Counted from the first letter of the stretch, positions 49,910 to 58,739 are shown. The stretch: 64,000 nt of DNA from Allorhizobium undicola ORS 992 = ATCC 700741 (GCF_000621665.1 NZ_JHXQ01000004.1:124001-188000), one strand, 5' to 3'. A program made the numbers and translations. The notes: generated from the letters alone by a model not told the origin.

Positions 49910-49967
49910 CCATGAAGGCGATTTCGGGAGCCCTGCGCGGCACACCTGAGGCGCATCGGAGGAATGG

Positions 49968-50714
49968 ATGAGTATCAGCATGATCGCCCTGCTATTGGTG
50001 GCGGGATTTCTATCAGGCGCCATCAATGCGGTGGCTGGCGGCGGCACCTTCTTGACCTTCGGCGCGTTGACGCTGGCAGGCCTGCCGCCCATTTCCGCCA
50101 ATGCCACCTCGTCCATCGTACAGTTTCCCGGCTATATCACGTCAACGCTCGCCTATTGGCAGGAGATCCGCCGTTCATGGAAAAGTGCCGTGGCGCTGGT
50201 GGTGGTTTCCATAATGGGCGGCGCCATGGGGGCACTGACACTTCTCGCCCTTGATAATCCCTCTTTTCGGGCTCTGGTGCCGTGGCTTTTGGCGGGCGCC
50301 ACCACGCTGTTTGCACTCGGCCCCCTGCTCAAGCCGAAAGTCGGGTCGGAGCAGCCGGTCATCACGCCCAAGGGTATTGCGGGCCAATTCTTCACCGCGC
50401 TTTATGGCGGCTTTTTCGGCGCGGGCATGGGCATCATGATGCTGGCGGTCCTGGGTCTGGCGGCGGGCGGAAGCTACCATCACCTCAATGCGCTGAAGAA
50501 CCTTCTGGCCATCGTCATCGCCGCGATTGCCATCATCATCTTCGTGGGCGGCGGCATCATCGCCTGGACGCAAGCCGCCATCATGCTGCCAGCCGTGGCG
50601 CTCGGCGGCTATGCAGGCGTGTGGATGGCCCGGCGCGTACCACAAACCGCCATGCGGCTTGTGGTGATTGCGGTTGGTGCGGCACTGACGGCGTATTACT
50701 TTTTGACCGGCTGA
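49968..50714 (+). CDS. TSUP family (TauE/SafE) transporter
   Basis: The 248-residue protein has eight or so predicted helices with the repeated TSUP pattern ([22 protein letters not shown] and [20 protein letters not shown]). Members export sulfur-containing anions or related compounds. GGAGG precedes the ATG. The last 19 nt overlap the 3' end of trmD on the other strand. Confidence 0.9.
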   Translation: MSISMIALLLVAGFLSGAINAVAGGGTFLTFGALTLAGLPPISANATSSIVQFPGYITSTLAYWQEIRRSWKSAVALVVVSIMGGAMGALTLLALDNPSFRALVPWLLAGATTLFALGPLLKPKVGSEQPVITPKGIAGQFFTALYGGFFGAGMGIMMLAVLGLAAGGSYHHLNALKNLLAIVIAAIAIIIFVGGGIIAWTQAAIMLPAVALGGYAGVWMARRVPQTAMRLVVIAVGAALTAYYFLTG

Positions 50715-51385
50715 GGAAGCAGGTCGGGGCGGCGCTCGCGCGTCAAGGCTAGGGCCTGTTGCTCGCGCCATGCCTCGATGGCGGCGTGGTTTCCGGAGGT
50801 CAGAATGGCCGGAATTTCGCGGCCCTCGAAAAGCTGCGGGCGCGTATAATGCGGATGCTCCAGCAAACCGCCCTCAAAACTTTCATGCAGGCCGGAAAGA
50901 TCATTGCCCATCACACCGGGCAGAATGCGCACAACCGCATCCAGCAGCGTCAACGCGGCAGGCTCGCCACCGGAGAGAATGTAATCGCCGATGGAAACCT
51001 CTTCGAGCGCCCGCGCCTCGATCACCCGCTGGTCCACGCCTTCGAAACGGCCGCAGACCACGACGACGCCTTCGCCTGCGGCAAGTTCCCTGACACGCGC
51101 CTGCGTCAAAGGTCTGCCACGCGGGCTCATCAACAGGCGAGGCCGGACATCATCGGCAACCGAATCGATGGCACGCGCCAGAACGTCGGGCTTCAGCACC
51201 ATGCCCGCCCCGCCACCTGCCGGTGTATCATCGACGCTGCGATGTTTATCAGCGGCAAAATCGCGTATCTGGACAGTCTCGATGGCCCACTGGCCGCGCT
51301 CAAGCGCTCTCCCCGCCAGCGAATGGCCAAGATGGCCCGGAAACATGTCCGGGTAGAGGGTCAGAATGGTCGCCTTGAATGTCAT
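50696..51385 (-). CDS. trmD: tRNA (guanine-N1)-methyltransferase
   Basis: The 229-residue knotted SPOUT enzyme makes m1G37, which prevents frameshifting. It has [34 protein letters not shown] and the C-terminal HPHYTRP. It starts 2 nt after rimM. The usual next gene rplS is not present; instead trmD converges on and overlaps a TSUP transporter gene. Confidence 0.97.
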   Translation of the reverse strand: MTFKATILTLYPDMFPGHLGHSLAGRALERGQWAIETVQIRDFAADKHRSVDDTPAGGGAGMVLKPDVLARAIDSVADDVRPRLLMSPRGRPLTQARVRELAAGEGVVVVCGRFEGVDQRVIEARALEEVSIGDYILSGGEPAALTLLDAVVRILPGVMGNDLSGLHESFEGGLLEHPHYTRPQLFEGREIPAILTSGNHAAIEAWREQQALALTRERRPDLLPQPVKK

Positions 51386-51387
51386 GG

Positions 51388-51945
51388 TCAGGAATTCGGC
51401 CTGGGCTGAAAAGGTTTGCCGTTTTCATCGTCCTTCAGGCCCGCGGCCAGCGGATCGATGAGAATGAAGCCGCCCTCGAGATCGATTTCCAGCACGGCAG
51501 TTTCAGAAAACGGAATGAGAACGGGACGCTTGCCCGGCCCCTTCACTTCCAGAAGATCGCCAGCGCCGAAATCGAATATGGCACTGACGGAACCATAGCT
51601 TTTGCCCTCGCCATCCACCACATCCAGGCCTTCGAGATCGGCATAGAAGAATTCATCCTCCTCCAGTTCCTCATCCGGCAGGGCGCCGCGCTCGATGAAA
51701 AGCTCCAGCCCGTTCAACGCCTCGGCGGCATTGCGATCGTTCACGCCGCGAAACCGCACGATCACGACATTTTTCCCCTCACGCACCTCCAGCACTTCGA
51801 AGCTGCGGCCGTCATTGGCGTGCAAATGGCCATAATCGCCAAGCGCCAGGGGATCGGCGGTGAAGGATTTCACCCGTACCTCGCCGCGCAGGCCTTGTGC
51901 AGCGCCGATCACGGCCATCAGAACGGGATTTTCGAGCTTGGTCAT
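51388..51945 (-). CDS. rimM: 16S rRNA processing protein RimM
   Basis: The 185-residue protein assists 30S maturation by binding S19. It has the RimM N-domain ([22 protein letters not shown]) and the PRC-barrel domain ([13 protein letters not shown]). It lies between rpsP and trmD as in most bacteria, though 354 nt from rpsP. Confidence 0.95.
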   Translation of the reverse strand: MTKLENPVLMAVIGAAQGLRGEVRVKSFTADPLALGDYGHLHANDGRSFEVLEVREGKNVVIVRFRGVNDRNAAEALNGLELFIERGALPDEELEEDEFFYADLEGLDVVDGEGKSYGSVSAIFDFGAGDLLEVKGPGKRPVLIPFSETAVLEIDLEGGFILIDPLAAGLKDDENGKPFQPRPNS

Positions 51946-51979
51946 GGTCTTCCAGCGAATTAAGAACCTGGCGCCGTTC

Positions 51980-52158
51980 TAAAGCATTTGCAGGAAAAGT
52001 GGAAACCGGTTTTCCCTCTGGAAATGCGGAAAATAGAAAATCCCTGCATCGTCAGAAAAAGTGGAAGCTGCTGCTCTGTCCGGGAATGCGGAAAACAAAA
52101 AAGCGCGCCATCGCCGAAGAAACTGGAGCGGCTTGCCCTCGGCAGCCGCCATAAAATT
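51980..52158 (-). repeat. Three tandem, progressively decayed family A second-half units
   Basis: Unit 1 (51980-52036) has AAAGCATTTGCAGGAAAAGT and GGAAATGCGG. Unit 2 (52045-52104) has GAAAAAGTGGAAGCTG and GGGAATGCGGAAAACAAAA. Unit 3 (about 52105-52158) keeps only the outline. They follow one another in the same orientation in the 354-nt rpsP-rimM gap (51946-52299). Confidence 0.6.
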
Positions 52159-52160
52159 TT

Positions 52161-52192
52161 GCAGGCGCAGCCGTAAAACGGTTTGCGCCTGC
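52161..52192 (-). terminator. Hairpin between rpsP and rimM
   Basis: GCAGGCGCA (52161-52169) pairs with TGCGCCTGC (52184-52192), with inner CCGT/ACGG pairing. The minus-strand tail is AAAATTTTAT, so termination may be partial. It could lower rimM-trmD expression relative to rpsP. Confidence 0.5.
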
Positions 52193-52299
52193 CGCGATCT
52201 TTCCGCGCTTCTTGAAGCACGGAAAGACCGGCAGTCGTATTCGATGCGTATTCCGGCCGGGAGACTGGATCCCCTTTTTTCGGAAAACGCTCTTGCAGA

Positions 52300-52656
52300 T
52301 TATTCAGCAGCGGCGGCTTCCGCAGCCTTCTGAGCCTTCTCGGCAGCGCGCTCCTGCGCCTTCTTGCCGGGCTTTGCCTTTTCCGGGTTGCTGCGAGCAG
52401 CGCGCTCGCTCAGGCCGGCTTCAGCGAGGAAGCGCAGAACGCGGTCGGTCGGCTGTGCGCCCTTGGCCAGCCAGGACTTGATCAGTTCCACATCGAGAAC
52501 GACGCGCTTGTCGCTGTCCTTGCCGAGCATCGGGTTCCAGGAACCGACCTTCTCGAGGAAACGGCCGTCACGCGGCGAGCGGGCGTCGGCAACGACGATC
52601 TGGTAGTAGGGACGCTTCTTGGAACCGCCACGGGCGAGACGAATCTTCAGGGACAT
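52300..52656 (-). CDS. rpsP: 30S ribosomal protein S16
   Basis: The 118-residue protein starts [33 protein letters not shown] and contains [18 protein letters not shown], all typical of S16. The C-terminal tail of about 35 residues is Ala/Lys/Glu-rich, as in other alphaproteobacteria. It lies downstream of ffh and the chorismate mutase gene. Confidence 0.97.
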   Translation of the reverse strand: MSLKIRLARGGSKKRPYYQIVVADARSPRDGRFLEKVGSWNPMLGKDSDKRVVLDVELIKSWLAKGAQPTDRVLRFLAEAGLSERAARSNPEKAKPGKKAQERAAEKAQKAAEAAAAE

Positions 52657-52721
52657 GGGTTACTCCTTCGGTGTGTTATTCCGGACGGTCAGGCCGTTCC
52701 GGGGTGTTGTTGAGGCCGCCG

Positions 52722-53042
52722 TCAGGCGGTCTGTTCAGTCTTGCCGCCATGTTCGGCGGCGATGGCTTCATGATGCCGGATGACTTCCTTGATGATGAAG
52801 TTCAGGAACTTCTCGGCGAAATCCGGGTCCAGATTGGCGTCCTTGGCGAGCTGCCGGAGACGGGTTATCTGATATTCCTCACGCGCCGGATCGGCGGGCG
52901 GCAGGTGGTGCAGGGCCTTCAGCACGCCCACCGCCTTGGTACAGCGGAAGCGTTCGGCCAGAATGTGCACCAGCGCCGCGTCGATATTGTCGATCGACTG
53001 GCGGTAGCCGGCGAGTTCCTGTTTGATGGCGGGATCGATCAT
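52722..53042 (-). CDS. Chorismate mutase (AroQ class)
   Basis: The 106-residue all-helical protein has the AroQ pattern YRQSIDNIDAALVHILAERFRCTKAVG and KFLNFIIKEVIRHHE. It converts chorismate to prephenate for Phe and Tyr. It lies 12 nt after ffh and before rpsP, an arrangement common in Hyphomicrobiales. Confidence 0.92.
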   Translation of the reverse strand: MIDPAIKQELAGYRQSIDNIDAALVHILAERFRCTKAVGVLKALHHLPPADPAREEYQITRLRQLAKDANLDPDFAEKFLNFIIKEVIRHHEAIAAEHGGKTEQTA

Positions 53043-53054
53043 GGTCTGGGAACC

Positions 53055-54611
53055 TCACTTCTTCTTGGGCAGGCCGGGAAGACCGGGAAAGCCTCCGCCA
53101 AGGCCGGGCAGCTTTGCCCCGCCGAGACCGGGAAGCCCGCCACCCATGCCAAGGCCCGGAGGCGGCTTGATGCCTGCGGCTTCCGCCTGCTTGGCCAGCG
53201 CTTCCAGTTGCTTGGGGTCCATGGAGGAAAGGTCCGGCATACCGCCCATGCCGCCCAGTCCCATCTTGCCGGCAAGGCCGCCCATCAATTGCTTCATCAT
53301 GCCGCCGCCCTTCTTGCCGCCCATCATTTTCATCATGTCGGCCATCTGGCGATGCATTTTCAAAAGCTTGTTGATTTCCGCGGCATCCGTGCCGGAGCCC
53401 GCCGCGATGCGCTTCTTGCGGGAATGCTTGAGAATATCGGGATTGGACCGCTCGGTCCGGGTCATAGAGGAAATGATGGCGAGCTGGCGCTTGAACATGC
53501 GGTCATCGAGACCGGCGGACGCCATCTTGTCCTTCATGCCAGCCATGCCGGGCATGAGGTTCATGATGCCGCCCATGCCGCCCATTTTCTGCATCTGCTT
53601 CAACTGTTCGGCCAGATCGTCCAGGTCGAACTTGCCCTTGGCCATCTTCTCGGCCATGGCCTTTGCCTTTTCGGCATCGATGGTTTCGGCGGCCTTTTCG
53701 ACCAGCGAGACAATATCGCCCATGCCGAGGATGCGGTCGGCGATACGGCGCGGATGAAACTCATCCAGCTCCGTCATTTTTTCGCCGACACCGATCAGCT
53801 TGATCGGCTTGCCGGTCACGGCGCGCATGGACAGCGCCGCGCCGCCACGACCATCGCCGTCCATGCGGGTAAGAACGAGGCCGGTAATGCCGACACGCTC
53901 ATCGAAATTGCGGGCGAGGTTGACAGCGTCCTGACCGGTCAGCGCATCGGCAACCAGCAGGATTTCATGCGGATTGGCCTTCTTGCGGATGTCGGCCATC
54001 TCGACCATCAACGGCTCGTCGATATGGGTACGGCCCGCCGTGTCGAGAATGACGACATCATGGCCGCCAAGCTTTGCCGCCTGCACGGCCCGCCCGGCAA
54101 TATCGGTGGGTGACTGGCCCGCGATGATCGGCAGCGTGTCGATACCGGTCTGCACGCCAAGCTGGCGCAGCTGCTCCTGCGCGGCGGGACGGCGCGTGTC
54201 GAGCGACGCCATCAGCACCTTCTTGCGCTCGCGATCGGTCAGCCGCTTGGCGATCTTGCCGGTGGTGGTGGTCTTGCCCGAACCCTGAAGGCCGACCATC
54301 ATGATGACAACCGGAGCAGGCGCATGGAGGTCGATGGCCACGCCTTCGGCGCCCAGCATCTCCACCAGTTCGTCATGAACGATCTTCACGACCATCTGGC
54401 CGGGCTTGATGGATTTGAGAACTTCCGCGCCAACCGCCTTTTCGCGCACACGATCGGTGAAGGAACGCACCACTTCCAGCGCCACGTCCGCTTCCAGCAG
54501 CGCACGGCGAACCTCGCGCAGCGCCGCCGAGACATCCGCCTCGGAAAGCGAGCCACGGCCGGTCAGTCCATTCAGAATGGAGCCAAGGCGGTCCTGGAGG
54601 TTTTCAAACAT
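53055..54611 (-). CDS. ffh: Signal recognition particle protein Ffh
   Basis: The 518-residue SRP54 homologue has the NG domain with GLQGSGKTTTTGKIAKRL, DTAGR and TRMDGDGRGGAALS. The Met- and Gly-rich M domain (about residue 320 on) binds 4.5S RNA and signal peptides. The start at 54611 (MFENLQDRLG) is the family N-terminus, five codons inside the longest frame. Its receptor FtsY is encoded at 47309. Confidence 0.97.
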   Translation of the reverse strand: MFENLQDRLGSILNGLTGRGSLSEADVSAALREVRRALLEADVALEVVRSFTDRVREKAVGAEVLKSIKPGQMVVKIVHDELVEMLGAEGVAIDLHAPAPVVIMMVGLQGSGKTTTTGKIAKRLTDRERKKVLMASLDTRRPAAQEQLRQLGVQTGIDTLPIIAGQSPTDIAGRAVQAAKLGGHDVVILDTAGRTHIDEPLMVEMADIRKKANPHEILLVADALTGQDAVNLARNFDERVGITGLVLTRMDGDGRGGAALSMRAVTGKPIKLIGVGEKMTELDEFHPRRIADRILGMGDIVSLVEKAAETIDAEKAKAMAEKMAKGKFDLDDLAEQLKQMQKMGGMGGIMNLMPGMAGMKDKMASAGLDDRMFKRQLAIISSMTRTERSNPDILKHSRKKRIAAGSGTDAAEINKLLKMHRQMADMMKMMGGKKGGGMMKQLMGGLAGKMGLGGMGGMPDLSSMDPKQLEALAKQAEAAGIKPPPGLGMGGGLPGLGGAKLPGLGGGFPGLPGLPKKK

Positions 54612-54642
54612 CGCATCTTCCTTCATCGATTTCCGGGATTTA

Positions 54643-54687
54643 AGCGTTTCCGGAGGGAAAAGCGCTATGCCCTTTTCCTGGAAATGC
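54643..54687 (+). repeat. Family A second-half copy upstream of ffh
   Basis: AGCGTTTCCGG at 54643 and CCTTTTCCTGGAAATGC ending at 54687 make an imperfect hairpin matching the second half of family A. It lies between the ffh start and the terminator at 54738-54772. Confidence 0.6.
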
Positions 54688-54737
54688 CCTGGCCTGAAAT
54701 CTCGTGTCTTTCAGCGGCAAAAACAAGACGCAAAGCC

Positions 54738-54772
54738 AAAAAGCACCCGAGGGCGCATCGCGCTGTCGGGTG
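54738..54772 (-). terminator. Intrinsic terminator upstream of ffh
   Basis: CACCCGA (54744-54750) pairs with TCGGGTG (54766-54772), with inner GCG/CGC pairing. On the minus strand the stem is followed by GCTTTTT. It lies after rlmN and before ffh, so ffh needs its own start of transcription or regulated read-through. Confidence 0.8.
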
Positions 54773-54846
54773 TTGACCTCCGGGATCTGTTTACACCAGT
54801 TCGGGTCCCGGTCGGCGGCTCAAGACGTCAGTCCTGTCGCAGAATT
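54738..54846 (-). ncRNA. Candidate small RNA gene between rlmN and ffh
   Basis: On the minus strand TTGACT (54881-54876) and TTAAAG (54858-54853) are 17 nt apart, like a sigma-70-type promoter. About 100 nt later comes an intrinsic terminator. Within the transcript CCGGGA and TCCCGG (54811-54806 and 54785-54780) form a 6-bp stem around a 20-nt loop. No open frame of note and no match to 4.5S, 6S or tmRNA consensus was found. It could equally be an attenuated ffh leader. Confidence 0.4.
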
Positions 54847-54852
54847 GCGGTG

Positions 54853-54881
54853 CTTTAAGCGCATTTGGCCCGGAGAGTCAA
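54853..54881 (-). promoter_or_regulatory. Promoter-like sequence for the candidate small RNA
   Basis: The -35 TTGACT and -10 TTAAAG read on the minus strand with a 17-nt spacer. The -10 is weak compared with the CTATAT-like alphaproteobacterial consensus. Confidence 0.4.
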
Positions 54882-54908
54882 GGCAATCCGGGGCTTTTGG
54901 CATTTTGC

Positions 54909-56132
54909 TCAGTCGTCCTCGCCATGACCGACGATCATCATGGCCTCGAAAGCCAGCCGTTCGGTCTTGCGCATCCGCTCGGATTCCGACTTGAGCTGAC
55001 CGCAGGCGGCAAGAATGTCGCGCCCGCGCGGCGTGCGGATCGGCGAGGCATAGCCTGCGGCATTGATGAAATCGGCAAATCTGGCGATCTGGTCCCAGTC
55101 GGAACACTGGTAATTGGTGCCGGGCCAGGGGTTGAAGGGGATGAGATTAATCTTGGCGGGAATGCCCTTCAAAAGCTGCACCAGCAGCTTGGCATCCTCA
55201 AGACTGTCATTCACACCCTTCAGCATCACATATTCGAAGGTAATGCGGCGCGCATTGGACAGACCCGGATAGGCCCGGCAGGCATCCAGCAGGTCTTTCA
55301 GGGGATATTTCTTGTTCACCGGCACCAGCATGTCGCGCAATTCGTCGCGCACGGCATGAAGCGAGATGGCCAGCATCACGCCGATCTCATCGCCCGTGCG
55401 ATAGATTTCCGGCACCACGCCGGAGGTGGACAACGTGATGCGGCGCTTGGAGAGCGACAGTCCGTCACCATCGGAGGCAATCAGCAGCGCCTTCTTGACG
55501 TTTTCGAAGTTATAAAGCGGCTCGCCCATGCCCATCATGACGATATTGGTAATCTTGCGGCCTTCCGCAGGCACCATGGCGCCGATCGGCTGATCGCGAT
55601 CGGGAAAATCGCCGAGGCGATCACGGGCCAGCAGCAATTGCGAGAGAATTTCTTCCGCCGTGAGATTGCGCACCAGCTTCTGCGTGCCGGTGTGACAGAA
55701 GGAACAGGTCAGCGTGCAGCCAACCTGGCTGGAAATGCACAGCGTGCCACGTCCTTCTTCGGGAATATAAACGCATTCCACCTCGACCGGACGGCCAGCC
55801 CCGCGCGAAGGATAGCGCAGCAGCCATTTGCGGGTGCCGTCATTGGACACCTGCTCCTCAACGATTTCCGGCCGCTGGATGGTGAAAGCCGCCTTCAGCT
55901 TTTCCCGCATATCCTTGGCGACATTGGTCATCTGGTCGAAATCGGAGACACCGCGCACATAGATCCAGTTCCAGATCTGGGCCACGCGCATTTTCACCTG
56001 CTTGTCGGCAACGCCAATGCCACGCAGCATATCGCCCATTTCTTCACGGGTCGCGCCGATCAGGGTCGGCTTTTCGCTGTGCGCGGCAAGCGGCGGACGG
56101 GCGCTTTTGGCGCGATCAATGACAATTTCCAT
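54909..56132 (-). CDS. rlmN: 23S rRNA (adenine-C2)/tRNA methyltransferase RlmN
   Basis: The 407-residue radical-SAM enzyme methylates A2503 of 23S rRNA and A37 of some tRNAs. The cluster motif [11 protein letters not shown], the GMGEPLYNF loop, and C-terminal [15 protein letters not shown] with the methyl-accepting cysteine are present. It is preceded by a 264-nt gap (56133-56396) with a GGCCTTT/AAAGGCC pairing near 56268-56315 but nothing else recognised. Confidence 0.96.
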   Translation of the reverse strand: MEIVIDRAKSARPPLAAHSEKPTLIGATREEMGDMLRGIGVADKQVKMRVAQIWNWIYVRGVSDFDQMTNVAKDMREKLKAAFTIQRPEIVEEQVSNDGTRKWLLRYPSRGAGRPVEVECVYIPEEGRGTLCISSQVGCTLTCSFCHTGTQKLVRNLTAEEILSQLLLARDRLGDFPDRDQPIGAMVPAEGRKITNIVMMGMGEPLYNFENVKKALLIASDGDGLSLSKRRITLSTSGVVPEIYRTGDEIGVMLAISLHAVRDELRDMLVPVNKKYPLKDLLDACRAYPGLSNARRITFEYVMLKGVNDSLEDAKLLVQLLKGIPAKINLIPFNPWPGTNYQCSDWDQIARFADFINAAGYASPIRTPRGRDILAACGQLKSESERMRKTERLAFEAMMIVGHGEDD

Positions 56133-56396
56133 GACAGCCTAGCCTCGCCAGAACCAAAGGACACAGGGCCTCAAGACGCAAGGGCATCTGCGAGACACGG
56201 TCCGATACGATCTTTCAAAGAAGAAACGCTCCGCAAACCAATCGGATCACGGCACAAGTTGGGCGGGCCTTTAGCATCAAAATGCCGCGCCGTCATCAGA
56301 AAATGCAAAAAGGCCGCAGGCGCTCAAAAACAGCGCTCACGCAAAGAGCCCAAAGCGCATCCGGGCCGGACACGCTTCAGGCAAAGGCAATCGAGC

Positions 56397-56906
56397 TTAC
56401 TTGCACTTTTCGATGCGCTTCAGCGCATCGGAAATGCCTTGCAGCGAATAGGCGTAATTGGTCTGGGTGCCGCGGCCGGAAACAGCCTGCACGGTCAGCG
56501 TCTTGCCGGTCTTCATCGCCTGCACGAGCTGCGGCTCCTCGGCGGCGTTTTCAACCCAGGCGGCGCTGTCCTTGACGAACATCGAGAAGCTCTTGGCGTC
56601 GATTTTCACCGTAACCTTCGAGCCGGCCTTCAGCGGATAGCCCACCATGACCTGCGGCTCATAGGAGATATTCTGGCCGGGGCGCTGGGAAACGATGAAG
56701 AAAACATCGCCATGATTGACCGACGGCGGCTCCTTGCTGGTGGGCACGGACAGCACGTAGCAGACCGTATTGGCTCCGGATTTGTAGGAATAGGCGCCCC
56801 AGGCCTTGAACTGCTCGATGCGGGTCGGGCTGGGCGACTGCGCCGTCGCCACGCTGACGGTGGCCAGCATCATTGCGCATGCGGTTGCGATTCTTTTTAC
56901 AAACAT
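56397..56906 (-). CDS. Invasion-associated locus B (IalB) family exported protein
   Basis: The 169-residue precursor has a signal peptide (MFVKRIATACAMMLATVSVATAQ) and the IalB pattern AWGAYSY...CYVLSVPTSKEP ... DVFFIVSQRPGQN. Bartonella IalB is linked to erythrocyte invasion, but the family is widespread in free-living Hyphomicrobiales, so a role in virulence should not be assumed. The protein probably acts in the periplasm. Confidence 0.9.
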   Translation of the reverse strand: MFVKRIATACAMMLATVSVATAQSPSPTRIEQFKAWGAYSYKSGANTVCYVLSVPTSKEPPSVNHGDVFFIVSQRPGQNISYEPQVMVGYPLKAGSKVTVKIDAKSFSMFVKDSAAWVENAAEEPQLVQAMKTGKTLTVQAVSGRGTQTNYAYSLQGISDALKRIEKCK

Positions 56907-57202
56907 TTTTTCCTGCCGCTAATCTTGATCCAACACCACGACCGGCCCGGATGGCGCGACCGACGCCCCCGTCCTTGTCTTCACCATCGCAAGGCCGGAT
57001 GCCGACATTTTGACGGTGCATCTGAATTGCATTCAATTTGACTTAATTTTGGTTACCAAACCCTGAAGATATGCTTCCCGTTCACAATCATTTCAGGTCC
57101 GATCCACCTGAAATCGACAGAATGCAGGCTCGCATTACCCGATTGCCGCGTGATGCGTTTTCAAGACGCTCATCCGGCAATGCAGTCGCAGGCAATGGAA
57201 AC
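56907..57202. other. Region upstream of the ialB-like gene with three dyads
   Basis: Within the 467-nt gap 56907-57373 this part has TTTGGTTACCAAA (57048-57060), a 13-bp palindrome in an AT-rich stretch that could be an operator for the ialB-like gene. It also has ATTTCAGGT/ACCTGAAAT (57090-57098 and 57106-57114) and ATTGCCG/CGGCAAT (57142-57148 and 57175-57181). No gene was seen. Confidence 0.45.
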
Positions 57203-57304
57203 GTTACAGCGCCATGCGTTTTATCAAACGCACAAAGGACGCTGTAACACTTTAAATCTGCTGCATAATTCCTTAAATCGATTCCGATTTAAGGAATTAT
57301 GCAG
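57203..57304 (+). repeat. Family B repeat, complete copy with a 20-bp perfect stem
   Basis: The first hairpin has GTTACAGCG (57203-57211) with CGCTGTAAC (57240-57248) and inner GCGTTT/AAACGC. A linker TTTAAATCTG follows. The second hairpin is CTGCATAATTCCTTAAATCG (57261-57280), loop ATTC, then its exact complement (57285-57304). It lies between two minus-strand genes. Confidence 0.92.
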
Positions 57305-57373
57305 TAGGCAAGTTGAATGCGCCGGGCGAATCCCGGCTTCCCCACAAACACAAGGAATAGGGCAAGAGTTGGA

Positions 57374-57775
57374 TCAGGCAGACGATTGCGTTTCGCCGGG
57401 TCTCAGCCCCTCGTCGCTCAAAACCGCATCGGCGGCGTCGTAATGCTTTTCCTTGATATGGCTGTTGATCATGGCAAGCGCCGTGGTTAGCACCGCAATA
57501 TCATCGGTGAAGCCCACAAAGGCCAGCATGTCCGGAACCGCATCGAAGGGCAGAACGAAATATCCAAGGGCGGCCAGAAGAATGCCGCGCACCCGCAACG
57601 GCGTCTGCCGGTCGGTGGCGCAGAAGAAGGCAGCCACCACATCCCGGCTGAAGGGAATATGACGGATTGCCTTGCGCAGTGTGGGCCAGAAGCGGGCCTT
57701 GACCTGTTCTTCCTGGCGGGATTGCGTTTCCTCATCGCCGGGCAGCAGGATTTCACCGATTTTCACGTCATCCAT
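57374..57775 (-). CDS. YkvA/DUF1232 family membrane protein
   Basis: The 133-residue protein has the DUF1232 motif RGILLAALGYFVLPFDAVPDMLAFVGFTDDIAVLTTAL with hydrophobic segments. Function unknown. It probably associates with the inner membrane. It follows the dehydratase gene by 58 nt. Confidence 0.88.
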   Translation of the reverse strand: MDDVKIGEILLPGDEETQSRQEEQVKARFWPTLRKAIRHIPFSRDVVAAFFCATDRQTPLRVRGILLAALGYFVLPFDAVPDMLAFVGFTDDIAVLTTALAMINSHIKEKHYDAADAVLSDEGLRPGETQSSA

Positions 57776-57833
57776 GACAGCCTTCCTTTATCAATCAGGA
57801 CAAGGGCTGATATGGGAAAGGGCGGCAGACATG

Positions 57834-58136
57834 TCAAACGCGACGGGCGGCAATCCTGTCCATCACCTCGGCCAGATCGAAATCGCGCGCGGTCAGGCCA
57901 CCCGAATCATGGGTGGTGAGACAGACCTCCACCCGGCGATACACATTGAACCACTCAGGATGATGGTTGAGCTTTTCGGCCACGAGAGCGCATTCAGCCA
58001 TGAAGCCGAACGCCTCGGCGAAGTCGCGGAAATCGAAATCCCGCCGGATGCAAAGCCCGTCATCGGACAGTTCCCATGCATCGAGACGGGCCATCCGTTC
58101 GTTGACGGCAGCGGTGGTGAGTTTAGGGTCGCGCAT
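57834..58136 (-). CDS. 4a-hydroxytetrahydrobiopterin dehydratase
   Basis: The 100-residue protein has the PCD motif [35 protein letters not shown] with the catalytic histidines. It recycles the pterin of aromatic amino acid hydroxylases, and in bacteria without a hydroxylase may act in other pterin pathways. The start at 58136 (MRDPKL) has GAGGAATTTC before it; an ATG at 58148 does not. Confidence 0.92.
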   Translation of the reverse strand: MRDPKLTTAAVNERMARLDAWELSDDGLCIRRDFDFRDFAEAFGFMAECALVAEKLNHHPEWFNVYRRVEVCLTTHDSGGLTARDFDLAEVMDRIAARRV

Positions 58137-58157
58137 GAAATTCCTCAAAATGACGCA

Positions 58158-58739
58158 TCAGGCCGGATGCTCAAGCCCGCCAGCCCAGCCATAATCGGGA
58201 CTGTCTTCGTAAAGCGGGAAAACCTCCTCGGTCAGATAGGGCCCGCCACCGACCGATTCCCTGGAGGACATCAGCACGAAGCGGGAAACGGCAAAGGGCG
58301 CGGTATGAAAATTGCCGCGCCCTGAAAGATAGTGGATCACATCGTCGAGTCGAGCCGATTTCAATCTTGCCAGCGTCACATGCGGGGTAAATTTGCGTGG
58401 ATCCGGCGGCAGGCCGATCCGCTGGCAGATCCGCTCGATCTCGCCCTGAAGCGCGCTCATCTCCGCATTGGGCTGGACACCGGCCCAAAGCGAGTGCGGT
58501 TTTTTCGAGCCAAAGGAGCCAATGCCGTTGAGGGTCAGGGAAAATTCCGGCCGCTCTATCCGATCCAGCCGATCGACGATTTCATCTGCGGTCCGGCCAT
58601 CGACATCGCCGATGAAGCGCAAGGTGATGTGGTAGTTTTCCACATCGATCCAGCGGGCTCCGGGCAGTCCGCCGCGCAACAGGGAGAGGCTCAAGGCCGC
58701 GCTGCGCGGAATTTCGAGGGCAGTGAATAATCTCGGCAT
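58158..58739 (-). CDS. thpR: RNA 2',3'-cyclic phosphodiesterase (2H family)
   Basis: The 193-residue protein has the two HxTx catalytic motifs, HITLRF and HVTLARL, at the expected spacing. Family members open 2',3'-cyclic phosphates and can join tRNA halves in vitro. The start at 58739 (MPRLFTALEIP) is the family N-terminus. It begins 300 nt after the TesA-like gene. Confidence 0.92.
   Translation of the reverse strand: MPRLFTALEIPRSAALSLSLLRGGLPGARWIDVENYHITLRFIGDVDGRTADEIVDRLDRIERPEFSLTLNGIGSFGSKKPHSLWAGVQPNAEMSALQGEIERICQRIGLPPDPRKFTPHVTLARLKSARLDDVIHYLSGRGNFHTAPFAVSRFVLMSSRESVGGGPYLTEEVFPLYEDSPDYGWAGGLEHPA

Noticed and set aside
54775-54830. Plus-strand CTGTTTAC and GGTCC with similar spacing to 4.5S (SRP) RNA, next to ffh
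   Set aside because: The conserved core GGTCAGGTCCGGAAGGAAGC is absent, including the GGAA tetraloop, so it is not an SRP RNA gene. The similarity is short and probably chance.
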